Source: Kangiellaceae bacterium (GTDB lineage: Bacteria; Pseudomonadota; Gammaproteobacteria; Enterobacterales; Kangiellaceae). Taken from it: 64,000 nt of DNA. Positions 44,300-54,085 of the stretch are shown in pieces. Every line of letters begins with the position of its first letter. The stretch's first letter is position 1. Under the pieces are notes generated by a model. The model was given only the letters and a program-made list of their open reading frames with translations. It searched no databases and was not told where the DNA came from. The stretch is taken from the NCBI GenBank assembly GCA_026196875.1, contig JAPHTP010000113.1, forward strand, positions 33,847 through 97,846, written 5' to 3'. A program made the position numbers and the translations under genes.

Positions 44300-45753
44300 G
44301 CAGTAGTGACTCTATCGAGCAAAAAACACTATCCGGAGGAAAGGCGTACGCATTATTAAGTATCATCAGCCAAGTCATCTCGTGGGTATTCACTTTTTTA
44401 GTAATACGATTACTAGACCCTCAAGATTATGGTTTGATGTCAATGGCATCTTTCTTAACTTCATTCATTTTCGTTTTTAGTAATTTAGGTTTAGGCGCTG
44501 GGGTTGTCCAAAGAGAAAGCGTTAATCAAACTGAATTGTCGAGCGTTTTTTGGTTCTCAATATTTGTTGGCATATTTATGGCCTTAGTAGTGCTAGGACT
44601 GGCCTATCCAAACGCCTATATTTTTAATAACGATGAACTTGTCCCTATTACACAACTAGTTTCGATAATGTTTGTTGCTTCTTCAATAGGGACGGTTCCT
44701 CAGAATATTCTTAGCCGAAATTATAGATTCAAAGATATTGCTTTGATCAACATGGCCGCTTCGATAGTGACCAGCCTGATCAGTGTATGGATGGCCTATG
44801 CTGGGATGGGTGTTTATACTCTGATTTATTCAGCGATTTTACTAGGTTTATTAAAGTCAGTAGGCTATTTTCTAGTAAGCAATTGGCGCCCCAATTTCTG
44901 TTTTAATTTTACCGAAGTTAAGCCCTTCTTAAAGTTTGGAATGACTCTATCTCTTTCCGATTCAGTTGCAAGGTTGCTTGAGTCGTTTGATAAGTTAATC
45001 ATTGGAAAGCTCTATAACGAAGTCTTGCTTGGGTATTATAGTACTGCTATTAGCATATCAAGTATGCCGATTGATAAATTGTCGCCGTTAATCAATCCAG
45101 TATTGTTCCCTATGTTCTCCAGGTGGCAAGGGGATAAAGAAAAGAGCACAAATGCATACCTTAAAATATTAAAGTACTATCTTTTCCTGATGTCTAATAT
45201 CTATATGGGAGCGCTGGCAGTAGCTGATAATTTGATATTGCTGGTGCTGGGGGAGAAATGGATCAATATTGCTTTTATTTTTAAGGGGTTTTGTATTGTC
45301 CAACTTTTCAAGGTGCTGTCTTCTTACCATAAAGTGCTATTAACCTCTCAAGGGAAAGCGAGTCAAATACTAAAATATGACATCAGTACTGCCGTTTTGT
45401 TGTTAGCTTCTATTTTGATTGCCGCCTTTGAGAGCTTTAATGCTGTGGTTTATGCTTGGGTGATTGTTTATCCTTTGGTTACAATTATTTGGATGTTTAC
45501 CAGTTTGAAAAGTGGCGGTATTTCATTTGTAAGTTACTTACGCACCGTTTTTCAGGGGGCGTTCACCTCTGTGATTATGTTTTTAGTCGTGACTATCGTT
45601 TCGGTGACGTTTAACGATTTTATCGATACTCTTTCAACATTTAATATAGTTTTCTTCCAGGCTTCGATTGCTGCGGTTGTATTTTTTACGTTTACTATTG
45701 TTTTTCAACGGCAGTTATTAATCGAAATGTGGCAGTTATTTAAGAGAAAATAG
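44296..45753 (+). CDS. Polysaccharide flippase of the MOP/Wzx (WzxC-like) family
   Basis: This 485-residue integral membrane protein has about fourteen predicted helices. The start LLSIISQVISWVFTFLVIRLLDPQDYGLMSMA and the LSSVFWFSIFVGI and IPQNILSRNYRFKDIA-like blocks are typical of the lipopolysaccharide/EPS exporter group. It would flip the undecaprenyl-linked repeat to the periplasmic face for polymerisation. It overlaps the glycosyltransferase gene (ATGA). Together with the ligase-like protein and chain-length protein it defines a Wzx/Wzy-type pathway. Confidence 0.9.
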   Translation: MSSSDSIEQKTLSGGKAYALLSIISQVISWVFTFLVIRLLDPQDYGLMSMASFLTSFIFVFSNLGLGAGVVQRESVNQTELSSVFWFSIFVGIFMALVVLGLAYPNAYIFNNDELVPITQLVSIMFVASSIGTVPQNILSRNYRFKDIALINMAASIVTSLISVWMAYAGMGVYTLIYSAILLGLLKSVGYFLVSNWRPNFCFNFTEVKPFLKFGMTLSLSDSVARLLESFDKLIIGKLYNEVLLGYYSTAISISSMPIDKLSPLINPVLFPMFSRWQGDKEKSTNAYLKILKYYLFLMSNIYMGALAVADNLILLVLGEKWINIAFIFKGFCIVQLFKVLSSYHKVLLTSQGKASQILKYDISTAVLLLASILIAAFESFNAVVYAWVIVYPLVTIIWMFTSLKSGGISFVSYLRTVFQGAFTSVIMFLVVTIVSVTFNDFIDTLSTFNIVFFQASIAAVVFFTFTIVFQRQLLIEMWQLFKRK

Positions 45754-45798
45754 TAAACCTAAGTCGTTATTAATATTTCGCACTAGGAATCATTTGAT

Positions 45799-46875
45799 AT
45801 GAGATTATTAGAATTAGACCTGTTTAGATTTATTGCGGCGATGGGAGTTGTCCTATTTCATTACGTTGCTTGGTATGTGGTCGACAACCCATCAAACTCG
45901 TCAGTTCTAGAGGCTGTCTATCATGTAGCCAAGTATGGCTACTTAGGTGTACCACTATTTTTCATGATCAGTGGTTTCGTGATTTTAGCTTCTGCTTTCA
46001 ATCGAAATAACATCCAGTTTGGGGTAGCCAGATTTGTAAGGCTTTTTCCTATCTACTGGGTTTGTGTTTCTCTAACCGCTTTATTCGTTTTCATTTTTGG
46101 TGATTATGCCAAGGCCGTTGAATTAAAAGACTATCTTGTCAACTTAACTATGCTGCAAAGCTTTGTAGGGGTTTCAAATGTTGATGGTGTCTATTGGACC
46201 TTGGCCAAGGAACTACAGTTTTATTTCTGTATTTTTTTACTGATAAGCCTTGGTGTGATTAAAAATACCAAATCATGGGTACTAATTTGGTTTATCGCTA
46301 CAATTACGTTTACCTTATTTAAGCAGCCATTCTTTATGGGCTGGTTTATTTCCCCTGAATATTCCGCCTTTTTTATTGCAGGGGTTTGTAGCTATATGAT
46401 GCTACAAAAAAAGGATGCTTATTTTTTTAGCACAATATTTATACTTAGCTTTCCGTTGGCCGCGGTTAATACTCTTCGCACATCTCCAGGATTTTTGGTG
46501 GAGCCGACGGCTAATGAGTTATACATTGCAATAGGCATCATTTTTATTTTCTATGTTGCTTTTTGGCTGCTTACCGCCGGAAAGCTCAAGTTTCATGTAA
46601 AAATGAATAGTCTTTTTATCTCTCTTGGCGCGTTAACTTATCCGCTTTATTTAATTCACAATCGGTTGGGTAAGATTATTTTGGATGGCTTGTCGCCATA
46701 CATAGGGGAGGTGGGCGCTATACTTTTTACAACCGCAATGATGCTGTTGGCGTCCTACTTATTAGTCGAATACTTTGAAAAACGAGTTACCAAACATTTA
46801 AAGACATTTTTACTCGAGCGGTCCAAAAAATTACAGTTTTTAACTTTGTTTAGTGAAAAGCGGTTAAAAGAATAA
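45799..46875 (+). CDS. Acyltransferase-3 family membrane protein (first copy)
   Basis: This 358-residue protein of about ten helices belongs to the AT3 family that O-acetylates sugars from cytoplasmic acetyl-CoA. The N-terminal LDLFRFIAAMGVVLFHY with the catalytic His, GVPLFFMISGFVI, and VARFVRLFPIYWVCV are diagnostic. It is a short form without an attached SGNH domain. It closes the + strand group of synthesis genes; the next gene is 328 bases away. Confidence 0.9.
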   Translation: MRLLELDLFRFIAAMGVVLFHYVAWYVVDNPSNSSVLEAVYHVAKYGYLGVPLFFMISGFVILASAFNRNNIQFGVARFVRLFPIYWVCVSLTALFVFIFGDYAKAVELKDYLVNLTMLQSFVGVSNVDGVYWTLAKELQFYFCIFLLISLGVIKNTKSWVLIWFIATITFTLFKQPFFMGWFISPEYSAFFIAGVCSYMMLQKKDAYFFSTIFILSFPLAAVNTLRTSPGFLVEPTANELYIAIGIIFIFYVAFWLLTAGKLKFHVKMNSLFISLGALTYPLYLIHNRLGKIILDGLSPYIGEVGAILFTTAMMLLASYLLVEYFEKRVTKHLKTFLLERSKKLQFLTLFSEKRLKE

Positions 46876-47203
46876 ACAGTAATTGGCTAATACGGGACGC
46901 TTTTATAGGTAATTATTATAAAGCTAATGAGTCGATAAGCGATTTGTTCATAGTGTTTCGTTTGAACACCTAACTTATTGATTTTATTCATAGTGATGAA
47001 ATCGATTGCAAAATGGTTTCGAATAATTTGCGAGAAATGACTCACAATTTAAACTATCAATATTCAAGAACTTTTCTAATTATCCGATAGTTGCTTATAA
47101 TCTTGTTTATATGTTGCAAGTATCGTTGGGACCTAGTTACTAAAAATATAGCTATGAAGCAACATCTGCTGACTAAATTGGCGCGAAAGCGAAGGATGAA
47201 ATT
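46876..47203 (+). other. Non-coding spacer before the beta-helix gene
   Basis: No gene is seen in these 328 bases. A consensus -10 box TATAAT is at 47096-47101, about 100 bases before the beta-helix start, with no good -35 box. It likely holds a promoter for the two secreted-protein genes that follow. Confidence 0.5.
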
Positions 47204-48538
47204 ATGAAGTTGATAATCAAATTGTTAGCAATATCCTGCTTTATTTTAAATGTTCCGACCGTATTTGCCGAGACTTACTATGTTGACCAAGGGCATACGT
47301 CAGCAAACGATAATAATAATGGTAGTGAATCGTCTCCATGGCGTACCATTCAGAAGGCGGCAAATACGTTGGTTGCCGGGGATACCGTCATTGTCAAAGC
47401 AGGTGTTTATACTGAGTTGTCAAATCAAACTCCGGGCACTGATGTTACAGGTTTGAAGCCTCAAAACTCAGGCACATCAAGCGCACCGATAACTTACCAA
47501 GCCAGAGTTGGCGATTTGGTGGTTTTAGATCAATCAAATCAAGGTGTTGGCTTCTACATATTTGGCTTGTCCTACGTAACCGTTAAAGGGTTTACGATTC
47601 GAAATATTAAGGGAAGAACCGACTTTTCTGCGGGGGTTATGACCGCTTCAGGAGCCTCTCATATTACAGTAGAAGATAATGTAATACATACTGTGGACGG
47701 TATTGCAGGGGCTAATGTCGCCGGTATTCGATTTGATAACACGACATTTTCAACCGCCAGAAATAATTTGATTTATGGGGTTACAGTTAACGGCGCAGCG
47801 AATCAAAATGCTTCTGCAATTACCAGTTTTGGTATGGAAGATATGTTGATAGAAAACAACACGATGCACAATGCGTATAACGGGGTGTACCACAAGCGTT
47901 CTTCCGGTGGTACCGGTGCGCTGATTAGGAACAACATAATCCACAGTGTGACTCGAGGACTATACTACGATGTTGCTGGAACAGGCAATGAGCCTCATAT
48001 TAACCAAAGAGTGACTCAGAATGTTATTTATAATGTTGACGATGCGATCCATTTAGACGCGGGTGATGCGTCTGGCATTAATGATGGCTTTCACGTTTGG
48101 AATAATACTATTACCGCCAATAACACCGCTATATGGATTGAAAATGTGAGGAATGCCCACGTTTATAACAATATCGTATTTGGTCCACTTGCTAAAAATG
48201 CAGTTAGAACAGGCCCCGCTAATGCGACAGTTAGCGAATTAAACTTCAATAATTACTACGATGCGGAAAGTTTTGTCGTCAATATTTTTACCAATGATGA
48301 GCGCCGATACACCTCTTTACAAGCTTGGAAAGACAATGAAGATTTTGATATCAATAGCTCAAATGCCAACCCAATGTTCATTGATCAAGACGCAAAAGTT
48401 TTTAAATTGAATGGCGGGTCTAGTTTAATCAATGCCGGCAAAGATAATACAACAATAGGTGCTTATATAACCGGTCATGAATCGATAGGTTATGCTGAAA
48501 GGCGCCCCGAAAACCCAACCAATGTAGTTGTCCAATGA
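47204..48538 (+). CDS. Secreted right-handed parallel beta-helix protein (polysaccharide lyase/epimerase-like)
   Basis: This 444-residue protein has a signal peptide (cleaved near VFAETYY) followed by the DUF1565 start YYVDQGHTSANDNNNGSESSPWRTIQKA and many beta-helix coils rich in Asn and Val (for example ENNTMHNAYNGVYHKR, and NNTITANNTAIWIENVRNAHVYNNIVFG). Such folds are used by pectate and alginate lyases and C5 epimerases; the catalytic residues cannot be fixed here. It may trim or modify the exported polymer. The C-terminus ends in the tail PENPTNVVVQ, which is nearly repeated in the next protein. The stop overlaps the next start (ATGA). Confidence 0.83.
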   Translation: MKLIIKLLAISCFILNVPTVFAETYYVDQGHTSANDNNNGSESSPWRTIQKAANTLVAGDTVIVKAGVYTELSNQTPGTDVTGLKPQNSGTSSAPITYQARVGDLVVLDQSNQGVGFYIFGLSYVTVKGFTIRNIKGRTDFSAGVMTASGASHITVEDNVIHTVDGIAGANVAGIRFDNTTFSTARNNLIYGVTVNGAANQNASAITSFGMEDMLIENNTMHNAYNGVYHKRSSGGTGALIRNNIIHSVTRGLYYDVAGTGNEPHINQRVTQNVIYNVDDAIHLDAGDASGINDGFHVWNNTITANNTAIWIENVRNAHVYNNIVFGPLAKNAVRTGPANATVSELNFNNYYDAESFVVNIFTNDERRYTSLQAWKDNEDFDINSSNANPMFIDQDAKVFKLNGGSSLINAGKDNTTIGAYITGHESIGYAERRPENPTNVVVQ

Positions 48539-49434
48539 TAAAAATAATTGCTGCGAGCGTTTTACTCGGATTTTCCGCTTATTCTAAATCTAGTGATGAG
48601 AGCTTTTGTCCTACCGGCGAAACCCCCAATCCATCGGTTCTATTTTGCGATAGCTTTGAAACTAACGGTAGTAGCGCGAGCGATATCGATGCTAGTCGCT
48701 ATTATGACTTTGACAACGATGAGGGGGATCTTATTCGTACAGACGCGGAAGCTATCCATGGAGGCCATGCCGCTAGAGTTTTATGGCAAGCAGGGGAGGT
48801 TTCTGCGGGAGCATTTCACGTCAATTTTGGTCGCTCGCCCTTAACCAGCGTTATTCAACAAAACTCGGACTTTCGGGAGATTTTTTGGCGTCTTTATTTA
48901 AAATACCCGTCTGATTTTGAAGGCTATCCTGACAAGTTAAGCCGCATCACAGTTATGGCAAATTCTAACTGGGCGCAGGCGATGATAGGGCATGTCTGGG
49001 CAAACTCATCTCGCCGAGATCATCTGCAAATCGACCCTGCTTCCGGGATTAAGAATAATCAATTGGTTACAACTAAATGGAATGACTTTGCCAACTTATC
49101 CTGGTTAGGGGCAATAGATAGTGACGTGCCAATGCCAAAAGGTGAATGGGTTTGTGTTGAAGCAAGAGTTAAACTGAATGATTCCGGGACAACGAATGGT
49201 GAATTTCAACTCTATACAAATGGTGAGCTGACGGCTTCGAAGTCTAATATCGACTGGGTTGGAAACTGGGATAATTACGCGTTGAACGCTATTTTTGTTT
49301 CAAACTATTGGAATGGGGCTGGCTCGCCTAAGGTCCAATCACGTTACATTGACGCACTTGTAATCGCTACGCAGCGGATAGGTTGTCTTGAAACCAGAAA
49401 ACCTAATCCACCGACAGATGTGACTGCTCAATAG
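48535..49434 (+). CDS. Secreted jelly-roll (polysaccharide lyase-like) protein
   Basis: This 299-residue protein has a weak signal peptide (residues 1-18) and beta-rich sequence with LFCDSFETNG at the front, GGHAARVLWQAGE, REIFWRLYLKYPSDFE, GEWVCVEARVKLNDSG and YIDALVIATQRIGC, the pattern of concanavalin-A-like lyase or lectin folds found in heparin-lyase-like families. No family can be named with certainty. It is translated in overlap with the beta-helix gene and ends in the similar tail RKPNPPTDVTAQ. The two probably act on the same polymer outside the cell. Confidence 0.65.
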   Translation: MIKIIAASVLLGFSAYSKSSDESFCPTGETPNPSVLFCDSFETNGSSASDIDASRYYDFDNDEGDLIRTDAEAIHGGHAARVLWQAGEVSAGAFHVNFGRSPLTSVIQQNSDFREIFWRLYLKYPSDFEGYPDKLSRITVMANSNWAQAMIGHVWANSSRRDHLQIDPASGIKNNQLVTTKWNDFANLSWLGAIDSDVPMPKGEWVCVEARVKLNDSGTTNGEFQLYTNGELTASKSNIDWVGNWDNYALNAIFVSNYWNGAGSPKVQSRYIDALVIATQRIGCLETRKPNPPTDVTAQ

Positions 49435-49438
49435 CGCC

Positions 49439-50302
49439 CTACAAATTCTGGTTAATTAGGTTAGCTAGCGCCCTACCGCCTTCTCTATTCAGATGATCTT
49501 GGTTCATAAAATACTCTGGCTTATCTTCAAACGCGCGCTTAAAATCTAAAACTCGTATTTTAAGGTCATCGGCTAGCTTCAATACTTCCTTATCATCGTC
49601 TACTAACTCTAGGTAAACCTTACTCAAGGGGTATCTCATACCAATAACTTCTATATCTTTTCTTTTGCAAATTTCGACTATTTCTTTAAAGTGATTTTGC
49701 ATGATGCTTGAATATGCTTTGTAGTTAAATTGGAGCGCGTATCTTGTTTGCGCTATTGCCCTGCGAGTGGATAAATCCATTTGAGCCCAACTCATTTTGT
49801 CTTTGTTTGTTTTCTTCTTTAAAACGGTCTTAACCTGAGCCTTTAGAAATGACATTAGATAATCGCGAACTTTAGAGTTGAGTAAGACGAAGTATCGTTG
49901 AATCCACTCCTTAGTGAGAGAGTAGTTTGAGGTCACTTCGCTGGCGTTTAAGTAGATAACCGAGCGATCATTATTATTGTGTTTATCACGGTAAGGAGAA
50001 AGGATATGGTCGTCAACAGTTAGTATGACACGTTTAACATCACTGTTTTCTAACAAGAATTTAAACTTCCGTGCCATGTCACTATAAGAGTCACTGGCGG
50101 CGGAGAAGTTAAAGATCCCGAACTCTTCTGCATAATCATTAATCGCCAGGCCGTGCGAGTCAGCCAAAATGTAGGTTGAATAATCTAATTTATACTTTTG
50201 GTATGGCGAAAAATAGCCCGGCGTCACTAAAATCAAGAGAGCGATATTAATGACCAATACAATCAAAAATAACTTTAAACCATTCTTAATAAATTTTTTC
50301 AT
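49439..50302 (-). CDS. SGNH/DltD-like periplasmic acylation partner
   Basis: This 287-residue protein has one N-terminal membrane helix (residues about 10-30) and then a soluble region with YILADSHGLAINDYAEEFGIFNFSAASDSYSD, which resembles block I of SGNH hydrolases (Asp-Ser-His), and a late MNQDHLNREGGRALANLI block that supplies a DxxH motif. It directly follows an MBOAT gene (gap 3 bases), the same pairing as AlgI with AlgJ/AlgX or DltB with DltD. It likely moves an acetyl group from the MBOAT protein to the polysaccharide in the periplasm. Confidence 0.75.
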   Translation of the reverse strand: MKKFIKNGLKLFLIVLVINIALLILVTPGYFSPYQKYKLDYSTYILADSHGLAINDYAEEFGIFNFSAASDSYSDMARKFKFLLENSDVKRVILTVDDHILSPYRDKHNNNDRSVIYLNASEVTSNYSLTKEWIQRYFVLLNSKVRDYLMSFLKAQVKTVLKKKTNKDKMSWAQMDLSTRRAIAQTRYALQFNYKAYSSIMQNHFKEIVEICKRKDIEVIGMRYPLSKVYLELVDDDKEVLKLADDLKIRVLDFKRAFEDKPEYFMNQDHLNREGGRALANLINQNL

Positions 50303-50305
50303 AAC

Positions 50306-51760
50306 TTAAAACTGGAAATAAATAAATTCTAATGTCGTTGAGTAGCTGCCAAAAAAGTAGATGCAGGCCATAACGAGTAAATAAATCGACCATCTAGCTG
50401 CTCTGCTTGAAATGGATGCCACCATTTTTAATGGATGGACATTTTCGCGCCCCAGCCACTCTACAACCATAAACGCAAAAACTAAGCCCAGGGTTCCGAT
50501 AGCTTGATATAAATTATCAAACTTAACTGCACTGAATAGGCTCGGCGACATTATTTCTGAAATATAGGCGATCGCGTGTTGTATATTCTCTGCTCGGAAA
50601 AATATCCAGGCTAATACTACCAAAAGAAAAGTCGCAAGCATTTGAGCTAGTTCTCGCAAAGAGGGTAGTAACTTTCCTTGTGCAACAATGTCCATATTGC
50701 TCCTATTCTTATCCGCGAGTAAAACAGGAATATAGTAAAGCGCATGAAGCATTCCCCAGATAATAAATGTCCAGTTTGCGCCATGCCAAAAGCCTGAGAC
50801 AATAAAAATTATAAATACGTTGCGGAGCTTTTTAGCCATACCGACCTTGCTTCCGCCCAGCGGAATATATACATAGTCTCGAAACCACGACGACAGGGAT
50901 ATATGCCAGCGGCGCCAAAATTCAGAAATGTCTCGAGAAAAATAGGGGTAGGCAAAGTTTTTCTTTAATTCAAAACCAAACAATTTGGCTGTTCCAATTG
51001 CTATATCGGAATATCCGGAAAAATCGCCATAAATTTGAAATGCAAAAAAGATGGCGCCTAACAGTAAAACACTTCCTGGGTAATTAGCCGAATCATTAAA
51101 AATCATATTTGCAAAAACAGCACAGTTATCGGCAATAACTATTTTTTTCAGAAATCCCCAAATTATTTGGCGCATCCCATCGACGGCTAAGTCGTAGTTA
51201 AATTTTCGTTCGACATCGAACTGAGGAAGTAAGTGAGTTGCCCTTTCAATTGGTCCTGCAACCAGTTGTGGAAAGAAGCTGACAAATGCGCAAACTGACA
51301 GAAATTCTTTGTCTGCTTTCAACTTTTTGCGGTAGATATCAATGGTGTAGCTTAAAGTTTGAAATGTATAAAAACTTATCCCAACAGGAAGGATTATATC
51401 CAGGCCTCTAGCCGAGATTTCATATCCGAAAAATGTATATGCATTTACAAAACTGTCAACAAAGAAATTGAAGTATTTAAAAAAGCCTAGTAAACCAATA
51501 TTGACGGTTAAACTGACAAATAAAAGCAACCGTCGTCTAAAAAGATTGTCAGTTCTCTCAAGTAGTCTTCCAATTGAATAGTCGACTACAGTACTAGCCA
51601 AAATAAGAGACAAAAACCGCCAGTCCCACCAGCCGTAGAAAAAATAACTGGCGAAAACCAAAACCAGGTTTTGGGATCGTGTATGACGGGCAGGGATCAG
51701 CCAATAGATAGTGAAAACTATTGGCAAGAATATTAGAAAATCAATTGAATTAAAGTACAT
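50306..51760 (-). CDS. MBOAT-family O-acyltransferase (AlgI-like)
   Basis: This 484-residue membrane protein of the AlgI/PatA type carries acyl groups across the inner membrane for polymer O-acetylation. Diagnostic are MYFNSIDFLIFLPIVFTIYWLIP at the start, YFSRDISEFWRRWHISLSSWFRDYVYIPLGGSK near residue 270-305, and the catalytic His in VSGFWHGANWTFIIWG. Length and topology are normal. The following gene on the same strand encodes its SGNH/DltD-like partner. Confidence 0.94.
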   Translation of the reverse strand: MYFNSIDFLIFLPIVFTIYWLIPARHTRSQNLVLVFASYFFYGWWDWRFLSLILASTVVDYSIGRLLERTDNLFRRRLLLFVSLTVNIGLLGFFKYFNFFVDSFVNAYTFFGYEISARGLDIILPVGISFYTFQTLSYTIDIYRKKLKADKEFLSVCAFVSFFPQLVAGPIERATHLLPQFDVERKFNYDLAVDGMRQIIWGFLKKIVIADNCAVFANMIFNDSANYPGSVLLLGAIFFAFQIYGDFSGYSDIAIGTAKLFGFELKKNFAYPYFSRDISEFWRRWHISLSSWFRDYVYIPLGGSKVGMAKKLRNVFIIFIVSGFWHGANWTFIIWGMLHALYYIPVLLADKNRSNMDIVAQGKLLPSLRELAQMLATFLLVVLAWIFFRAENIQHAIAYISEIMSPSLFSAVKFDNLYQAIGTLGLVFAFMVVEWLGRENVHPLKMVASISSRAARWSIYLLVMACIYFFGSYSTTLEFIYFQF

Positions 51761-51794
51761 TAACTAGATCACTATTTATATTTGAGCCATTAAT

Positions 51795-52817
51795 TTAACG
51801 AAGTACTTTCCTAACAAATGAAGCGAACCCACAAAGTTCCGCCTCAAATTCGATTTGTTGAATAGATTCGCTATCTAAAAATCTATAAAGCTCGTATTTA
51901 TTGGTATTTTTATCATTAAGTCCATTTTTAACTGTAGTTGCGGAGTCAATCCCTAATTTTTCTAAAAGAAGAAATTGAGATTTGTCGTAAACTCCACTTG
52001 GATAACAAAAATGATTTGTTGTATTGTCGATTAGTCGCTCAATCTCATTTCTATTTTCAACAATTTCTGTTTCAGACTTTTCAAGGTTTTCTGGTGGGAA
52101 GATATGACGATGTGTATGAAGTTGCATATCAACGCCACGCTTGAATAGTTCTTTTAGCTGTTCGGTAGTAATATATTTGAAACAGCCATTTGAAAATATC
52201 CAAGAAGCATCAACTTTTAATGTTAAAGCCAGCTGTTCCAAAAAGGTTTGCCTTTCCTCCGCTGACATATTGGCATAGACCGCTTCAGAAACACTATGGT
52301 AGAAATTATCCTTGTCACTCTGCGATGAGAGGGGGAAAGTCTGTTCAGTTTCCTGGCCCGGTAAGATTATTGAAGCCCTATCAACAGAGGATGTCCCCAA
52401 AAGAAACTGAAAAACTATGTTAAAGACTTGGGTTTGCTTGTTCATGTAATAAGTTGAAATGTACAGTGTCCATGGAAAATTGTGTTCTTCCATCGTATCG
52501 GAAATTTCACTATGTACGCCAGACCAGCCATCATCAAATGTAATAACCGTCGCGCATTTAGGATAGCTCTCATCGGCTAGAGATTTAACCGCGCTCTCCA
52601 GTGAAACAACAGGATATTGAGCTTTCTCCAAGTACTTCATTCGCTTTTCATAAGTACTCTTGGTAATGAACAGCTTGTCGAAAAAGTCATGCTCCTTGTC
52701 AAGGGAAACACCGTGATAACATAATATTCGAAGTTTGTTTTGAGTCAGCTTTCTAAATAGGTGAAAAATCCCTGTCCACTTAGCTACTCTATATATTACT
52801 AATTTGACTTTTTTCAT
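51795..52817 (-). CDS. Polysaccharide deacetylase (NodB fold), third copy
   Basis: This 340-residue protein has RILCYHGVSLDKEHDFFDKLFITKSTYEKRM, the metal-binding VITFDDGWSG, FPWTLYISTYYM, and the zinc histidines in LHTHRHIFPPENL. No signal peptide is seen, so it likely works in the cytoplasm on a lipid-linked sugar, although some homologues are peripheral at the membrane. It lies between the MBOAT gene and a glycosyltransferase gene on the minus strand. Confidence 0.85.
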   Translation of the reverse strand: MKKVKLVIYRVAKWTGIFHLFRKLTQNKLRILCYHGVSLDKEHDFFDKLFITKSTYEKRMKYLEKAQYPVVSLESAVKSLADESYPKCATVITFDDGWSGVHSEISDTMEEHNFPWTLYISTYYMNKQTQVFNIVFQFLLGTSSVDRASIILPGQETEQTFPLSSQSDKDNFYHSVSEAVYANMSAEERQTFLEQLALTLKVDASWIFSNGCFKYITTEQLKELFKRGVDMQLHTHRHIFPPENLEKSETEIVENRNEIERLIDNTTNHFCYPSGVYDKSQFLLLEKLGIDSATTVKNGLNDKNTNKYELYRFLDSESIQQIEFEAELCGFASFVRKVLR

Positions 52818-52847
52818 TTTTATTCAAGTTATTTGTTGCTGATTTAA

Positions 52848-54071
52848 TTAAGACTCAAACAAGTCTGATAAACTTTGGCCGATGGAGTCAAAAGCATATT
52901 TATCCACAGCAAGCTTTCTGGCGTTTTCTTCCAAGGATACTCGATAAGTCTCATCGCTTAAGATTTTATCAATTGCATCGGAATATTCTTCTCCGCTTGA
53001 AGCAAATGCTACGTCTTTTTGGTTGGTGACTTCAATACCTTCACAGGCGATTTCATCCGCGACTATTGCTTTTCCGCAGGCCAGTGCATCTAATATTTTT
53101 AACTTGGTTCCGCCGCCATCTTTAATTGGACAGACGTAACAAAGCGCAGTGTCGAAATAGTAGCTTAAGTCATCTACGAATCCGTGGACATTCAATTTGC
53201 TGTCTTTACTCGCAATTTCGACCAGATCTTGAGGTGGATTTGCTCCAATAATATCAAAAGTTAGATCTGGATGTTTCGCTTTAACCACTGGCCAGATTTC
53301 TTTTGCGATAAAACGCACCGCTTCGGTATTTGGATACCAGTTTAGTCTACCGATAAAGATCAAACGTCTTTCTTTTTTTGCTTCATTATTGGGCTTGAAG
53401 AAGTCTACATCAACACCGTTAGGGATCGTAAATACTTTACTCTGGGGTGAAATTTGACGCAATCGTTCGGAGTCTACGTCCGAACAAGTAAAGTTAAAGC
53501 TGAATTCCGGGCAATGTTTCTTTTCATATTTCTCTAATCTAACGCCTTCCTGGCGGAAATAGAGTTTCTTGAGCAGGTTATTAGTTTTTTGTGCTCTTCT
53601 AAGCAGCATATGGGATTCAATATTATGGTGGTCCAGCGAAGTTGGAATATCTCCACAGATGTCCTTGAAAACGGCCAAGCTGATAGTATCAAAATGAATA
53701 TAATCAAATTGATGTTTTGCTAATAGCGCTTTTATGCTTTCTGCATAGGCTTCAGACTTTAACCAATTCATGGTGTAGGGCTCAGACGTAAACAGACTTT
53801 TTATTGCAACCCGGTGTTTTCCCCATTTGTTTTGGTCACAAGGTAGGTCGACTATTTCTATCGATTTGCAATACTCCGATAAGTGTTGGACCGCTTCTTC
53901 TCTTCCTTCCTCAACACTATTAAATAGTGGTCTTAGAAGATCCTTCTGGTTAAAGGCCAGCAAATGGACTTCGTGTCGCTCGGCGATCTGTTTTACTAAG
54001 TGGTATCCACGTTGGAGTACCCCACCTTTGGGAGGATACGGGATGAAATGTGAAAGCCATAAAATTTTCAT
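52848..54071 (-). CDS. Glycosyltransferase, XrtA-associated type (GT4 fold)
   Basis: This 407-residue protein begins MKILWLSHFIPYPPKGGVLQRGYHLVKQIAERHEVHLLAF, the N-terminal pattern of the PEP-CTERM/XrtA-associated glycosyltransferases, and has VFTIPNGVDVDFFKP and LIFIGRLNWYPNTEAVRFI followed by CPIKDGGGTKLKILDALACGKAIVA in the donor site. It transfers one sugar of the repeat; donor and acceptor are unknown. Minus strand, 14 bases after the preceding glycosyltransferase gene (transcription order). Confidence 0.9.
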   Translation of the reverse strand: MKILWLSHFIPYPPKGGVLQRGYHLVKQIAERHEVHLLAFNQKDLLRPLFNSVEEGREEAVQHLSEYCKSIEIVDLPCDQNKWGKHRVAIKSLFTSEPYTMNWLKSEAYAESIKALLAKHQFDYIHFDTISLAVFKDICGDIPTSLDHHNIESHMLLRRAQKTNNLLKKLYFRQEGVRLEKYEKKHCPEFSFNFTCSDVDSERLRQISPQSKVFTIPNGVDVDFFKPNNEAKKERRLIFIGRLNWYPNTEAVRFIAKEIWPVVKAKHPDLTFDIIGANPPQDLVEIASKDSKLNVHGFVDDLSYYFDTALCYVCPIKDGGGTKLKILDALACGKAIVADEIACEGIEVTNQKDVAFASSGEEYSDAIDKILSDETYRVSLEENARKLAVDKYAFDSIGQSLSDLFES

Positions 54072-54085
54072 AGTGTTTAATTTTA

